Under the pieces are notes generated by a model. The model ran no database searches, had not been told where the DNA came from, and was given only the letters and a program-made list of their open reading frames with translations. The position numbers were made by a program, and so were the translations under genes. DNA of 10,702 nucleotides from an uncultured Saprospiraceae bacterium (lineage in GTDB: Bacteria > Bacteroidota > Bacteroidia > Chitinophagales > Saprospiraceae), in the NCBI GenBank assembly GCA_905479665.1, contig CAJQNM010000398.1:1-10702 (forward strand), read 5' to 3'. Shown one piece after another: positions 1 to 7,053 of the stretch; position 1 is the stretch's first letter, and each line of letters begins with the position of its first letter.

Positions 1-1
1 G

Positions 2-751
2 ACAATAGCAGATACGAATGTGAATGCACTTTTTGCAGGTGGGGAGACGACTGCTATGAAACGCCTCGATGACCTTCTTGAGGGAAACCTCAGCGATTAC
101 GCAGATGAACACAAATTACTTGATCACCCTTCGTTGATTTCACCTTGGGTCTCCACCGGATGCATATCGCCCAAGCGTGTTTACTGGGATTTAGATAAAA
201 AAATTGCTGCAGACAGAAAATGCTGTGCTTCGGCTGAGATCATCAAGCAAGGGTTGTTACGGCGTGATTTCTTACGCCTCATGGGTAAGAAATACACCAA
301 TAATATATTTAAACGAGGTGGAATTAAATCTGAAATAGACCATACCCTAAAAAATGATTTCGCGCTGCTAGGCAAATGGGTTGAGGGTCAAACCGAGGTG
401 CCGCTTGTCAATGCATTTATGAACGAGCTGAGAGCAACGGGGTATCTCTCCACAAAAGGGCGACAGATCACAGCGACATACTTGGTGCACACGCTTGGGG
501 TAAATTGGCAAATGGGAGCCGCCTATTTTGAATCCATTCTGATCGACTATGATCCCTGCAGTAATTATGGCAATTGGAATCGTGTGGCTGAAATAGATCT
601 TGATGATCGTAAATTAATTCATTACAATCTAGCTGCTCAAGTCCGTAAGTATGATGCGGATGGCGAGTATGTTCGACATTGGGCGCCCCAGTATGCGCAA
701 CTGAGTACCCGAGAGCTTCATGCATTGCATGAAGAAATGTTCAGCTACTGA
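2..751 (+). CDS. Cryptochrome-DASH / DNA photolyase family protein, C-terminal part (5' end outside window)
   Basis: This is the FAD-binding C-terminal half of a photolyase/cryptochrome, a flavoprotein that repairs UV-induced pyrimidine dimers with blue light. CRY-DASH members act mainly on single-stranded DNA. The reading frame is open from base 2, so the GTG at 20 is internal and the true start lies left of the window. About 250 residues are visible; full-length family members are roughly 430-500. Family landmarks in order are the FAGGETTAMKRL start of the helical domain, SPWVSTGCISP, a LLRRDFLRLMGKKY helix, ELRATGYLSTKGRQ and the FAD-site segment LIDYDPCSNYGNW. The TG-(L/M)S-x-(R/K)-GRQ and SNYGNW forms point to CRY-DASH rather than class I photolyase. 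Two places deviate from the pattern I know: NWQMGA where DWRxGA is usual, and VAEIDLDDRK where a VGNDPRE-like segment is usual. Family membership is secure; the DASH assignment and retained repair activity are less so. Confidence 0.88.
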   Translation, partial: TIADTNVNALFAGGETTAMKRLDDLLEGNLSDYADEHKLLDHPSLISPWVSTGCISPKRVYWDLDKKIAADRKCCASAEIIKQGLLRRDFLRLMGKKYTNNIFKRGGIKSEIDHTLKNDFALLGKWVEGQTEVPLVNAFMNELRATGYLSTKGRQITATYLVHTLGVNWQMGAAYFESILIDYDPCSNYGNWNRVAEIDLDDRKLIHYNLAAQVRKYDADGEYVRHWAPQYAQLSTRELHALHEEMFSY

Positions 752-826
752 CGCTTACTTCGCTCGGTCAGCATGATCGTCGAAGTTAATGCGGGAAATG
801 CAACGGGCGCAAGTTGTTATAGCGGT

Positions 827-2923
827 CTAGAACTTGGCACGCAGTTGAATTTTGAAACGAGATCGAACAGAACCATCGATCTCTTCATTGCCACTACTGA
901 TCACATTCCGATCGCGAAAACGAGTTTCTTCCCAGCGTACCTCGCACGTGAGCGTTTTATTTATTTTATGTCGGATATTTAAATAATAGCGGATACCCTC
1001 TCCAAAATATGCCGGTATTGAAAAGCTATATAAAATATCATTTTCGTATGCATAGATTCGAGCGGCATAATCTTCAATGTCGAAATAAGCCAGGCGAGCA
1101 GTAAAAGATAGGGGAGAGGTGATCGGCTTATAAATAATATCTTGATAAATGATAAACCCTTTGTTGGATTTTGTGGGTGAAGACATAGTGTGCGAAAATT
1201 CGATGCGATTACGTAATTCTAGATTTCGATTTACTTTGTGATTTAATTGGATTCTCACTTGCTTGCGAGAGCCCAGAAAGATTCTGTTTGCAAGATCATC
1301 AGAGGTGCGGTAATTACGGGCTTTGATTTCATTTCGATATTGGATATAGGCTTCCATTTTTCTCTTTTCGTAATAGGTGAAACGTGCCATATATTCGCGA
1401 CCACGAGTAGGCGCGTCTGCAGAAAAACTTAACCAGGGGTGAGACCAAAAATCGGCATAGAGATTGAGCCAGCAGGAACGATGTAGAGAAATTTTGCTAC
1501 CGAGATAGATGCCCTGCTCATTAACGACTCTGGAAGATTCTAAAAAGGCATTGGGCTGTATGCCTTGATACGAACGGTCGATATTGCGGTAGAGCAGGGC
1601 AAGATCTACGTATCGACTCAGACTGATCAGCATGCCCTGTATCAGAGCACGACCTCCATTTTGACTCAGTGCACCTTCACCAAAAAGATGAAAATTGCGC
1701 CAGATATATGTATAGTCGAAGCTGGCGTTCTGTACGGATCGGCCAGGCACATAAAACTGATTGTAGAGTCGGCTGTTGGGGACAAATTCTCGATCGAAAC
1801 TTGCATGAACGGCATTGATGTTGAGCCGTAGTTTCGGTCGCGTGAGTCCAAGACTGGCACCGATCACCGATCGACGGACTCCCGCCTGGTTTTCTCGTTC
1901 TCCTTCCGTTCGGTGCAATCCCGATCCTGGCAAGGAGGAAAATAGCAGGGACACTTCCTGATTATCAAGAGAATCGACAATTAAATTTGCGTCTTCTTTT
2001 CGGGAAGAGCCAAATGCTGTGAAATGAAAATCACCAAAGGCCAAGCCTACGGCTGCCCCTCGTAAAAAAGAGGCTTCATTCACTGATGTGTAGGGCCGTA
2101 CAGTTTGGCCTCCCCGTTTTATTTGCGTGGCAAGTGAACTTTTGCTTCCACCAAAACCTGAGTGCATGATGAGACCTTGACCGAGGCTGATGGAATAATC
2201 TCCGAGGGCCAGAAATTTTAATCGCTTGGTGTAGTCTTTCAGGAATATGTGATAACTGAGGAAATCAGGCCCTGACTTTTGGCCCTTTTCCCAGAGCTTT
2301 TCTCCAGGATCTTTTTCAAGAGTCAGGCCGTACGAAAACTTGTACTGGTAGTTATGACGAAACCGTACATAATACTGATTGGGGTCTCCTGCATATGGAG
2401 CTTCTAGTTTTTCATCTGCCTTTTGATAGCCACGCTTCGTTTGCGGCACTCGGCTCCAGCGCAGGTATATTTCGTTTTCTCCCTGTTGAGCCATTTGGCT
2501 GGGACTCAAGTGCAAGTCATTTACCTCTCCAGTAACACGTACAAAATGACGAAGCAGGTCGAGCGTTCGCTTATCAAACGATGGGATGGATTGCAATTCA
2601 TAAATGGAGAGAAAATTGCCAAGTTGAGAACGATATTGCAACAAGTTTGATATTTGTAAATCTGTTAGGATACCAATATTTTGCAGATCCCGCATACCTG
2701 CTGTATTGACATTGAGCGGGTGCCTTAGGTATTCGTGTAGCTGATCTTCTAGTGTATTAAAATCAAAATCGCGATCGTCCGCTAGATTATTGAGAAAGGG
2801 TTCTATTTTTTGTGCCAGAATGTCATCAATCATTCCGGTAGAATCCAGCTGGCCATGGACCATGGTTGGCCCTAGGTAGAGTATCTGGAGAAAGAGTAGT
2901 AGATGGCGAAGGGGAGGAGGCAT
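827..2923 (-). CDS. Outer-membrane protein with periplasmic helix-hairpin-helix (ComEA-like) region and C-terminal beta-barrel
   Basis: This 698-residue protein has a signal peptide (about residues 1-24, cleavage near MVHG|Q). A helical segment follows, then a ComEA-like helix-hairpin-helix region at about 69-130 beginning LNVNTAGMRDLQNIG and containing YRSQLGNFLSIYELQSIP. From about residue 150 to the end the sequence has alternating hydrophobic/aromatic strands and finishes in a terminal Phe (IQLRAKF), as expected for a BAM-inserted barrel. Comparable HhH-plus-barrel proteins of about 650-700 residues are common in Bacteroidota and, as far as I know, have no assigned function. HhH units usually bind DNA backbone through GxG hairpins. 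Here the second hairpin reads PSFDKRT instead of a GIG-type loop, so DNA binding is doubtful. The ATG overlaps the queF stop codon (TAATG), and its own ribosome binding site is weak, which suggests translational coupling. The architecture is clear; any role in DNA uptake or envelope transport would be a guess. Confidence 0.82.
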   Translation of the reverse strand: MPPPLRHLLLFLQILYLGPTMVHGQLDSTGMIDDILAQKIEPFLNNLADDRDFDFNTLEDQLHEYLRHPLNVNTAGMRDLQNIGILTDLQISNLLQYRSQLGNFLSIYELQSIPSFDKRTLDLLRHFVRVTGEVNDLHLSPSQMAQQGENEIYLRWSRVPQTKRGYQKADEKLEAPYAGDPNQYYVRFRHNYQYKFSYGLTLEKDPGEKLWEKGQKSGPDFLSYHIFLKDYTKRLKFLALGDYSISLGQGLIMHSGFGGSKSSLATQIKRGGQTVRPYTSVNEASFLRGAAVGLAFGDFHFTAFGSSRKEDANLIVDSLDNQEVSLLFSSLPGSGLHRTEGERENQAGVRRSVIGASLGLTRPKLRLNINAVHASFDREFVPNSRLYNQFYVPGRSVQNASFDYTYIWRNFHLFGEGALSQNGGRALIQGMLISLSRYVDLALLYRNIDRSYQGIQPNAFLESSRVVNEQGIYLGSKISLHRSCWLNLYADFWSHPWLSFSADAPTRGREYMARFTYYEKRKMEAYIQYRNEIKARNYRTSDDLANRIFLGSRKQVRIQLNHKVNRNLELRNRIEFSHTMSSPTKSNKGFIIYQDIIYKPITSPLSFTARLAYFDIEDYAARIYAYENDILYSFSIPAYFGEGIRYYLNIRHKINKTLTCEVRWEETRFRDRNVISSGNEEIDGSVRSRFKIQLRAKF

Positions 2924-3306
2924 TATTTTCTAGCTTCAGATACGATCGCGATGCCCCCGCGTGGCAATTGACTCACCCTCACGAGGCATGACTTCGGACT
3001 TATGGCGGTCACAACATCGTTACAGATTTTTGCGGCCAGGCTCTCGCAGTGAGCTCCTTCGTTGCGAAACGACCAGAAATAGAATTTTACTGTCTTGGAT
3101 TCGAGATAGTATTTTTCGGGCTCATAGATGATTTCGACGGTCGAAAAATCAGGCTGGCCGGTGGTGGGACATAGCGATGTGAACTCGTCGGTAGATAGGG
3201 TGATCTTGAGTGCATCTCCACGCCACTCCAGTCGGCCACGGATCAGTTCTTGCAACCCCTCAGCTGGGTTTTCCGGTCGGCTCATGCTTCCGTAAATGGG
3301 TATCAT
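2923..3306 (-). CDS. queF: NADPH-dependent 7-cyano-7-deazaguanine (preQ0) reductase, short type I form
   Basis: QueF reduces the nitrile of preQ0 to the aminomethyl group of preQ1, a step in making the tRNA wobble base queuosine; it is cytosolic and uses NADPH. The T-fold signature is clear: FTSLCPTTGQPDF carries the nucleophile Cys46 and the catalytic Asp53, ESKTVKFYFWSFRN (69-82) is the QueF motif, and PRGGI (115-119) lies near the C-terminus. At 127 residues it is shorter than the B. subtilis enzyme (about 165), mostly through trimmed ends. After FRNEG the sequence reads AHCE, whereas the B. subtilis type reads DFHE, so the usual His is a Cys here with a His just before it. The ATG at 3306 has AGGGG almost against it. 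The ATG at residue 8 (3285), preceded by GGAAG, is a reasonable alternative start. The last base pairs of the stop codon lie within TAATG, shared with the downstream barrel gene. Confidence 0.9.
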   Translation of the reverse strand: MIPIYGSMSRPENPAEGLQELIRGRLEWRGDALKITLSTDEFTSLCPTTGQPDFSTVEIIYEPEKYYLESKTVKFYFWSFRNEGAHCESLAAKICNDVVTAISPKSCLVRVSQLPRGGIAIVSEARK

Positions 3307-3317
3307 GCCCCTAAATT

Positions 3318-3348
3318 AAAAAAGCCGCAATCAAAAGATCGCGGCTTT
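3318..3348 (-). terminator. Rho-independent terminator of glnA
   Basis: Read on the minus strand, AAAGCCGC pairs perfectly with GCGGCTTT. The stem continues past one A/C mismatch with three more pairs (GAT/ATC) around a four-base loop, and is followed by six T residues and then AATTT. It starts about 35 bases after the glnA stop codon. It is oriented to end the glnA transcript and lies only 12 bases before the queF start. Confidence 0.8.
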
Positions 3349-3352
3349 ACTT

Positions 3353-3360
3353 CAAAACTA
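3353..3360 (-). promoter_or_regulatory. Candidate queF promoter, -7 box only
   Basis: On the minus strand TAGTTTTG matches the Bacteroidota -7 consensus TAnnTTTG exactly and lies between the glnA stop and the terminator hairpin. I see no convincing TTG/TTTG -33 element upstream. Transcription from it would begin at about 3346-3350, at the edge of the hairpin. An eight-base pattern with two free positions can occur by chance, so this is tentative. Confidence 0.3.
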
Positions 3361-3382
3361 TTTGATTTCTACTATGCAGGTT

Positions 3383-4393
3383 CTATACATCCGCACTCAT
3401 CACAGTCTTGATGATCCTTGAAGCAATTTTGTACGGATCTCCATTTGATGCTGGACGTCTATCTTCCAAATATCCCTTCCATCCACTCTCGACAGTCGCT
3501 AGTGGAATCCGAATCGAAGCACCGCGATCAGATATTCCATAGCTAAAGTCATCGATCGAAGCAGTCTCATGAAGGCCAGTAAGGCGCTGGTCATTGTGAG
3601 CCCCATAGACATCGATGTGCTCAGTGGTTAATGGACGGAAAGCCTCGCACACTTTTTCATAAATTTCCTTACTGCCACAGGTACGTAACAGTGTATTTGA
3701 GAAATTGGCGTGCATTCCAGAACCATTCCAATCGCCCTTCACTGGCTTCGGGTGGTATTCAATGTAATATCCGTACGACTCTGTAAGTCGATCGAGGAGG
3801 TAGCGGGCTATCCAAATCTCATCACCAGCTTTTCGAGCTCCTTTGGCAAAGAGTTGAAACTCCCATTGGCCGGAGGCGACCTCTTGGTTTATCCCTTCAA
3901 AATTTAATCCCGCTGCGATGCAAAGGTCCGCATGCTCATCGACAAAATCTCGACCGTGGGTATTTTTACCACCGACAGAACAATAGTACATGCCTTGGGG
4001 ACCCGGATATCCGCCCACCGGAAAACCAAGTGGCAAACCAGTTTCCGTATCCATGATAAAATACTCCTGTTCGAAACCAAACCAAAAATCATTGTCATCA
4101 TCGTCGATAGTGCTCCGAGCGTTAGACTCATGAGGAGAACCGTCGTAGGTATAGACCTCATTCATCACTAAGAATCCATCAATGCGGGCAGGATCTGGAT
4201 AGATCGCTACTGGCTTGAGAATGCAATCTGATGAACCTCCCACAGCTTGCTTGGTTGAAGAACCATCAAATGACCATTCTGGAACATCTTCTAGCTTGCC
4301 ACTGAAGTCATTGATGACTTTTGTTTTGCTACGTAAATTCTGGGTGGGAGTATAGCCATCCAGCCAGATATACTCTAGTTTTTGCTTTGACAT
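3383..4393 (-). CDS. glnA: Glutamine synthetase, GSII (eukaryotic-like) type
   Basis: This enzyme condenses ammonium with glutamate at the cost of ATP to give glutamine (EC 6.3.1.2), the main entry of nitrogen into metabolism. The 336-residue length suits the short GSII form, not the roughly 470-residue GSI or 700-residue GSIII enzymes. GSII landmarks run in order: EYIWLDG at 7-13, WSFDGSST at 40-47 (beta-grasp domain), GFEQEY at 106-111 with metal-binding glutamates, GPQGMYYC at 131-138, GINQEVASGQWEFQ at 167-180, DWNGSGMHANFS at 221-232, RLTGLHET at 270-277, RGASIRIP at 290-297 and EDRRPASNGDPY at 310-321. There is no extended C-terminal adenylylation loop of the enteric GSI kind, so control by GlnE-type adenylylation is not expected. 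The start ATG is preceded by AAAGG at a suitable distance. It is the last gene of the nitrogen cluster, with its own candidate promoter and a strong terminator. Confidence 0.96.
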   Translation of the reverse strand: MSKQKLEYIWLDGYTPTQNLRSKTKVINDFSGKLEDVPEWSFDGSSTKQAVGGSSDCILKPVAIYPDPARIDGFLVMNEVYTYDGSPHESNARSTIDDDDNDFWFGFEQEYFIMDTETGLPLGFPVGGYPGPQGMYYCSVGGKNTHGRDFVDEHADLCIAAGLNFEGINQEVASGQWEFQLFAKGARKAGDEIWIARYLLDRLTESYGYYIEYHPKPVKGDWNGSGMHANFSNTLLRTCGSKEIYEKVCEAFRPLTTEHIDVYGAHNDQRLTGLHETASIDDFSYGISDRGASIRIPLATVESGWKGYLEDRRPASNGDPYKIASRIIKTVMSADV

Positions 4394-4431
4394 AAATAGA
4401 ACCTTTTTGAATTTTTTTAATAGAAATCGGC

Positions 4432-4439
4432 CAAATGTA
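4432..4439 (-). promoter_or_regulatory. Candidate glnA promoter, -7 box
   Basis: The minus strand has TACATTTG, an exact TAnnTTTG match, 38 bases before the glnA start in a 171-base intergenic region. A clear -33 TTTG is missing. A short dyad (GATA-GGG-TATC on the minus strand, 4452-4462) sits about where a -33 element or a regulator would bind. The position before a gene that follows a candidate terminator supports an independent glnA promoter. Confidence 0.45.
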
Positions 4440-4511
4440 TCCTTCTGAAACGATACCCTATCAGTAAGTCTTCCCTTTTTTTGGTATACTCAAATTGGAA
4501 AGAAGAGATCT

Positions 4512-4540
4512 AAAAAATTGATACATAGGTGATTATGCAT
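4512..4540 (-). terminator. Possible weak terminator after the porin gene
   Basis: On the minus strand, ATGCATA and TATGTAT form a seven-pair stem (one G-U pair) around a six-base loop, followed after CA by ATTTTTT. It lies 25 bases past the porin stop codon. The stem is A/T-rich and therefore weak, so partial read-through into glnA is likely if it works at all. Confidence 0.35.
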
Positions 4541-4564
4541 TTGGTTTCTGTGATCTTTACCATA

Positions 4565-5689
4565 CTAAAAGCTATACACAGCTGCTACCAGAAACTGAGT
4601 TGCCGACGCAGCTGCCATTCCATTTGAATCAAGATAAATGTCTTGCGATCCCGAGTCAAACCTGATTTCAGGAATGAATGTGAGAGGTCCTGCGGCAATA
4701 TTCGCACTCATTGTGAATGAGAAAATAGAAGCCGCCTCGGAATAGTCTCCGATAAAGATGTCGTTCATTTCCTTTTCAGAAAACAGCTCCGCACGTACTC
4801 CGAGACTGACATCACTATTGAGAGAAAGCTGTGGATACAATGCCACCCCACTAAAACCGGAATCTCCGCCCCCGAAGAGCTTCCCATCGGCACTGCTATA
4901 GCTCGCAGCATTAACACCTAAAAAGAAAGTCTCTGTAAGCTGGAATCCAGCAGTCAGATCGATCTCAGTACCACTCTCTTTGCCAGTGATAAAGTTTAGG
5001 TAGATGTCTGATCCGTCAGAAACATTGTAGGAGAGCTGCAAGCCGATATCCTTGCTCTTGGTCGGATCGCTATAGGTATTCCAGTCGTTAAAAATACCCA
5101 CCATCAAACCGAACCGATCACTTAGTGCAAAATCCAGCTTAATTCCAGCATTTTGAAACGGACCCCAGGAGAATAAATGAGATGTGGAATAATTAAAATT
5201 TGCAGCAGGTGAAATCACCTCATACCCGACAAAGGTACCCATGAATCCAGCCGTTAAGGTCACGGCATCACTAAAGGAGTGCGAGACATACAAGTTTTGG
5301 ATGTGGAAAGATCCATCTGCCAAGCTCTCTACTCCGATCGAAGAACTGCCACCCCGTGGACCAAAAGATAAATCACTCACAAATGAGGTGTTGCCTACGG
5401 ATTTCTCAAGGATAATGTTTGCCATCCCAATCGAGAAAGAATTATTATCAGGTGCAAAAAACGTATAGTTTTCGCCACCACTAATATTTCCTGTGGCTCC
5501 TTTAGTTCCTGCAAAATCAGCTTTATAGTAAACATCTACCGAACCAGAGATGCTCAGTGGACTGCTCTTTGACTCTGCTACTTCCTCTTCGACCATTTCT
5601 GCTTCTTGAGCCATGACTGCCGGCAGACAAAATAAAAACATGAGGAGTGCAAGTAAACTCTGTTTTAAGTTCAAGTGTAAAATTTTCAT
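4565..5689 (-). CDS. Outer-membrane beta-barrel porin, OmpL-like (Bbp2-type)
   Basis: This 374-residue protein is predicted to form an outer-membrane beta-barrel. The ATG at 5689 is preferred over the in-frame TTG 24 bases upstream, because it places a good signal peptide at the very start (MKILHLNLKQSLLALLMF, cleavage near AVMA|Q). A short acidic linker (EAEMVEEEVAE) follows, then SISGSVDVYYKADF, the usual first strand of this porin group, and many amphipathic strands to the terminal VAAVYSF. The closing aromatic residue fits BAM-dependent insertion. It lies between amt and glnA on the same strand, and porins of this type next to amt are a pattern I recall from Bacteroidota. Passage of ammonium or other small nitrogen solutes is inferred from context only; no substrate can be read from the sequence. 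The barrel class is fairly sure, the exact family slightly less so. Confidence 0.78.
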   Translation of the reverse strand: MKILHLNLKQSLLALLMFLFCLPAVMAQEAEMVEEEVAESKSSPLSISGSVDVYYKADFAGTKGATGNISGGENYTFFAPDNNSFSIGMANIILEKSVGNTSFVSDLSFGPRGGSSSIGVESLADGSFHIQNLYVSHSFSDAVTLTAGFMGTFVGYEVISPAANFNYSTSHLFSWGPFQNAGIKLDFALSDRFGLMVGIFNDWNTYSDPTKSKDIGLQLSYNVSDGSDIYLNFITGKESGTEIDLTAGFQLTETFFLGVNAASYSSADGKLFGGGDSGFSGVALYPQLSLNSDVSLGVRAELFSEKEMNDIFIGDYSEAASIFSFTMSANIAAGPLTFIPEIRFDSGSQDIYLDSNGMAAASATQFLVAAVYSF

Positions 5690-5772
5690 AGTGCGCTGTT
5701 TAGATTGTGGCAATGCCGGAAAGTATGTCCAGCCTTACTGATTGTAGTTAGAAGTTTAGTTCAATTAATTTA

Positions 5773-7011
5773 TTAGCTGTATGCAGACATTCCGTGCTCG
5801 CCTACATCCAGACCCCGTGCTTCTTCTTCCTCATCTACTCGAATACCAACGGTAGCCTTGATAATAGAGAATACGATAAAGGCAAACAGAAATGTGAAAG
5901 CTCCGATGGCTAGCACTCCGACTAATTGTGCTCCAAAGCTGCCAACCCCTTCTGCGCAATCACCAAAGATCCCGACGGCGAGTGTGCCCCAAATACCACA
6001 TACCAAGTGCACAGAGGTCGCACCGACGGGATCATCTAGTTTGAGGCGATCAAAAAAGCTCACGGACATAGGTATGATGGTGCCTGCAATCAAACCAATG
6101 ATGATGGCATCAGTAGGACTCATCACATCTGCCCCGGCGGTGATTCCCACCAATCCACCCAAGATGCCATTGAGCACCATTGACAAATCATAAGATCGGA
6201 ACATTATGTAGCTGGTAAAAAAGGCACCCAGGGCACCGGCTGCTGCAGCCAAAGATGTGGTCACAAAAACTAAGCTGACCAGCTCGGGATCAGCACTTAA
6301 GACAGAACCTCCATTGAAGCCAAACCAGCCAAAAAAGAGCAGAAAAACACCGACGGTCGCAAGAGGCATGCTGTGACCGGGAATCGCTCTCAACCCCTTG
6401 GCCGTATATTTCCCCACTCTTGGCCCGAGCAAAATGATGCCGGCTAGAGCCGCCCAGCCACCCACTGAGTGGACAAGGGTTGAACCAGCAAAGTCATAAA
6501 ATCCATAGGCATCAAGCCAACCGCCTCCCCACTTCCATGAGCCTGTAATCGGATAGGAAATGGCCACAAAAATCGTGGCAAATAGTAGGAAGGGAACCAG
6601 TTTTATTCGCTCTGCTACTGCTCCAGAAACGATGGTTGCGCAAGTTGCTGCAAACATCGCTTGAAAAATAAAATCTGTCCAATAGGTATATGTTCCATCA
6701 GCGGCGCTATAGCCCTCAGTGGTATGTGAAAGCCCCAATCCTGCAAAAGCAAAGAAGCCAGAGCTGTCTTCGGCAAAGCCAGGATACATCAGATTGAATC
6801 CGCAAAGGCAATAAGTGAGAATTCCGATGGAGATAATCATGGAATTTTTAAATAATATATTGAGCACGTTCTTACGCTGCACAAAACCTGCCTCCAGTGT
6901 GGCAAAGCCTAAGTGCATAATAAAAACCAATGCTGCTGCAATCAAAAGCCATAGGTTATTCACCATGAATTGACTCTGAGTTGCGGCCTCTAGTGCTTCG
7001 TTCGCTTGCAT
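5773..7011 (-). CDS. amt: Ammonium channel/transporter, Amt family
   Basis: This 412-residue inner-membrane channel imports ammonium and has the expected eleven-helix pattern with a short cytosolic tail. The conserved features are present: the twin pore histidines His181 (DFAGSTLVHSVGG) and His335 (GATSVHLVCGIWG), Asp173 matching E. coli AmtB Asp160, Trp161 in the recruitment site (KWGGGWL), and the Phe gate residues Phe120 and Phe232 (WFGFNGGS, with Ser236 for Ser219). The C-terminal tail VDEEEEARGLDVGEHG is the conserved segment that contacts P-II proteins in AmtB-GlnK. There is no cleavable signal peptide; the first helix starts at about residue 17. It follows the P-II gene by 42 bases and precedes the porin by 83 bases on the same strand, so the three are probably co-transcribed. 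No Shine-Dalgarno sequence is visible before the ATG, which is usual in this phylum. Confidence 0.96.
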   Translation of the reverse strand: MQANEALEAATQSQFMVNNLWLLIAAALVFIMHLGFATLEAGFVQRKNVLNILFKNSMIISIGILTYCLCGFNLMYPGFAEDSSGFFAFAGLGLSHTTEGYSAADGTYTYWTDFIFQAMFAATCATIVSGAVAERIKLVPFLLFATIFVAISYPITGSWKWGGGWLDAYGFYDFAGSTLVHSVGGWAALAGIILLGPRVGKYTAKGLRAIPGHSMPLATVGVFLLFFGWFGFNGGSVLSADPELVSLVFVTTSLAAAAGALGAFFTSYIMFRSYDLSMVLNGILGGLVGITAGADVMSPTDAIIIGLIAGTIIPMSVSFFDRLKLDDPVGATSVHLVCGIWGTLAVGIFGDCAEGVGSFGAQLVGVLAIGAFTFLFAFIVFSIIKATVGIRVDEEEEARGLDVGEHGMSAYS

Positions 7012-7053
7012 ATAAATATGTTGATTTTAATTAGGTAATAGTGATTGGGTCTA

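Noticed and set aside
747..773. Hairpin CTGAC...GTCAG at the photolyase stop as a terminator
   Set aside because: The stem has only five pairs with a long loop and no T-tract on either strand, so the 752-826 gap holds no supported terminator.
773..982. Plus-strand 69-codon open frame after the photolyase
   Set aside because: Most of it lies antisense to the C-terminal strands of the barrel gene, and it shows no recognisable motif or ribosome binding site.
3306..3383. preQ1 riboswitch before queF
   Set aside because: The region is too short, and the only structure is a plain terminator-type hairpin facing as expected for glnA; no preQ1 aptamer pseudoknot pattern is visible.
5690..5713. Upstream TTG start for the porin
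   Set aside because: It would add eight polar residues before an otherwise good signal peptide; the ATG at 5689 is better.
5858..6193. Plus-strand 111-codon open frame inside amt
   Set aside because: It is fully antisense to the strongly conserved amt gene and its Pro/Thr/Lys-rich product is typical of a shadow frame.
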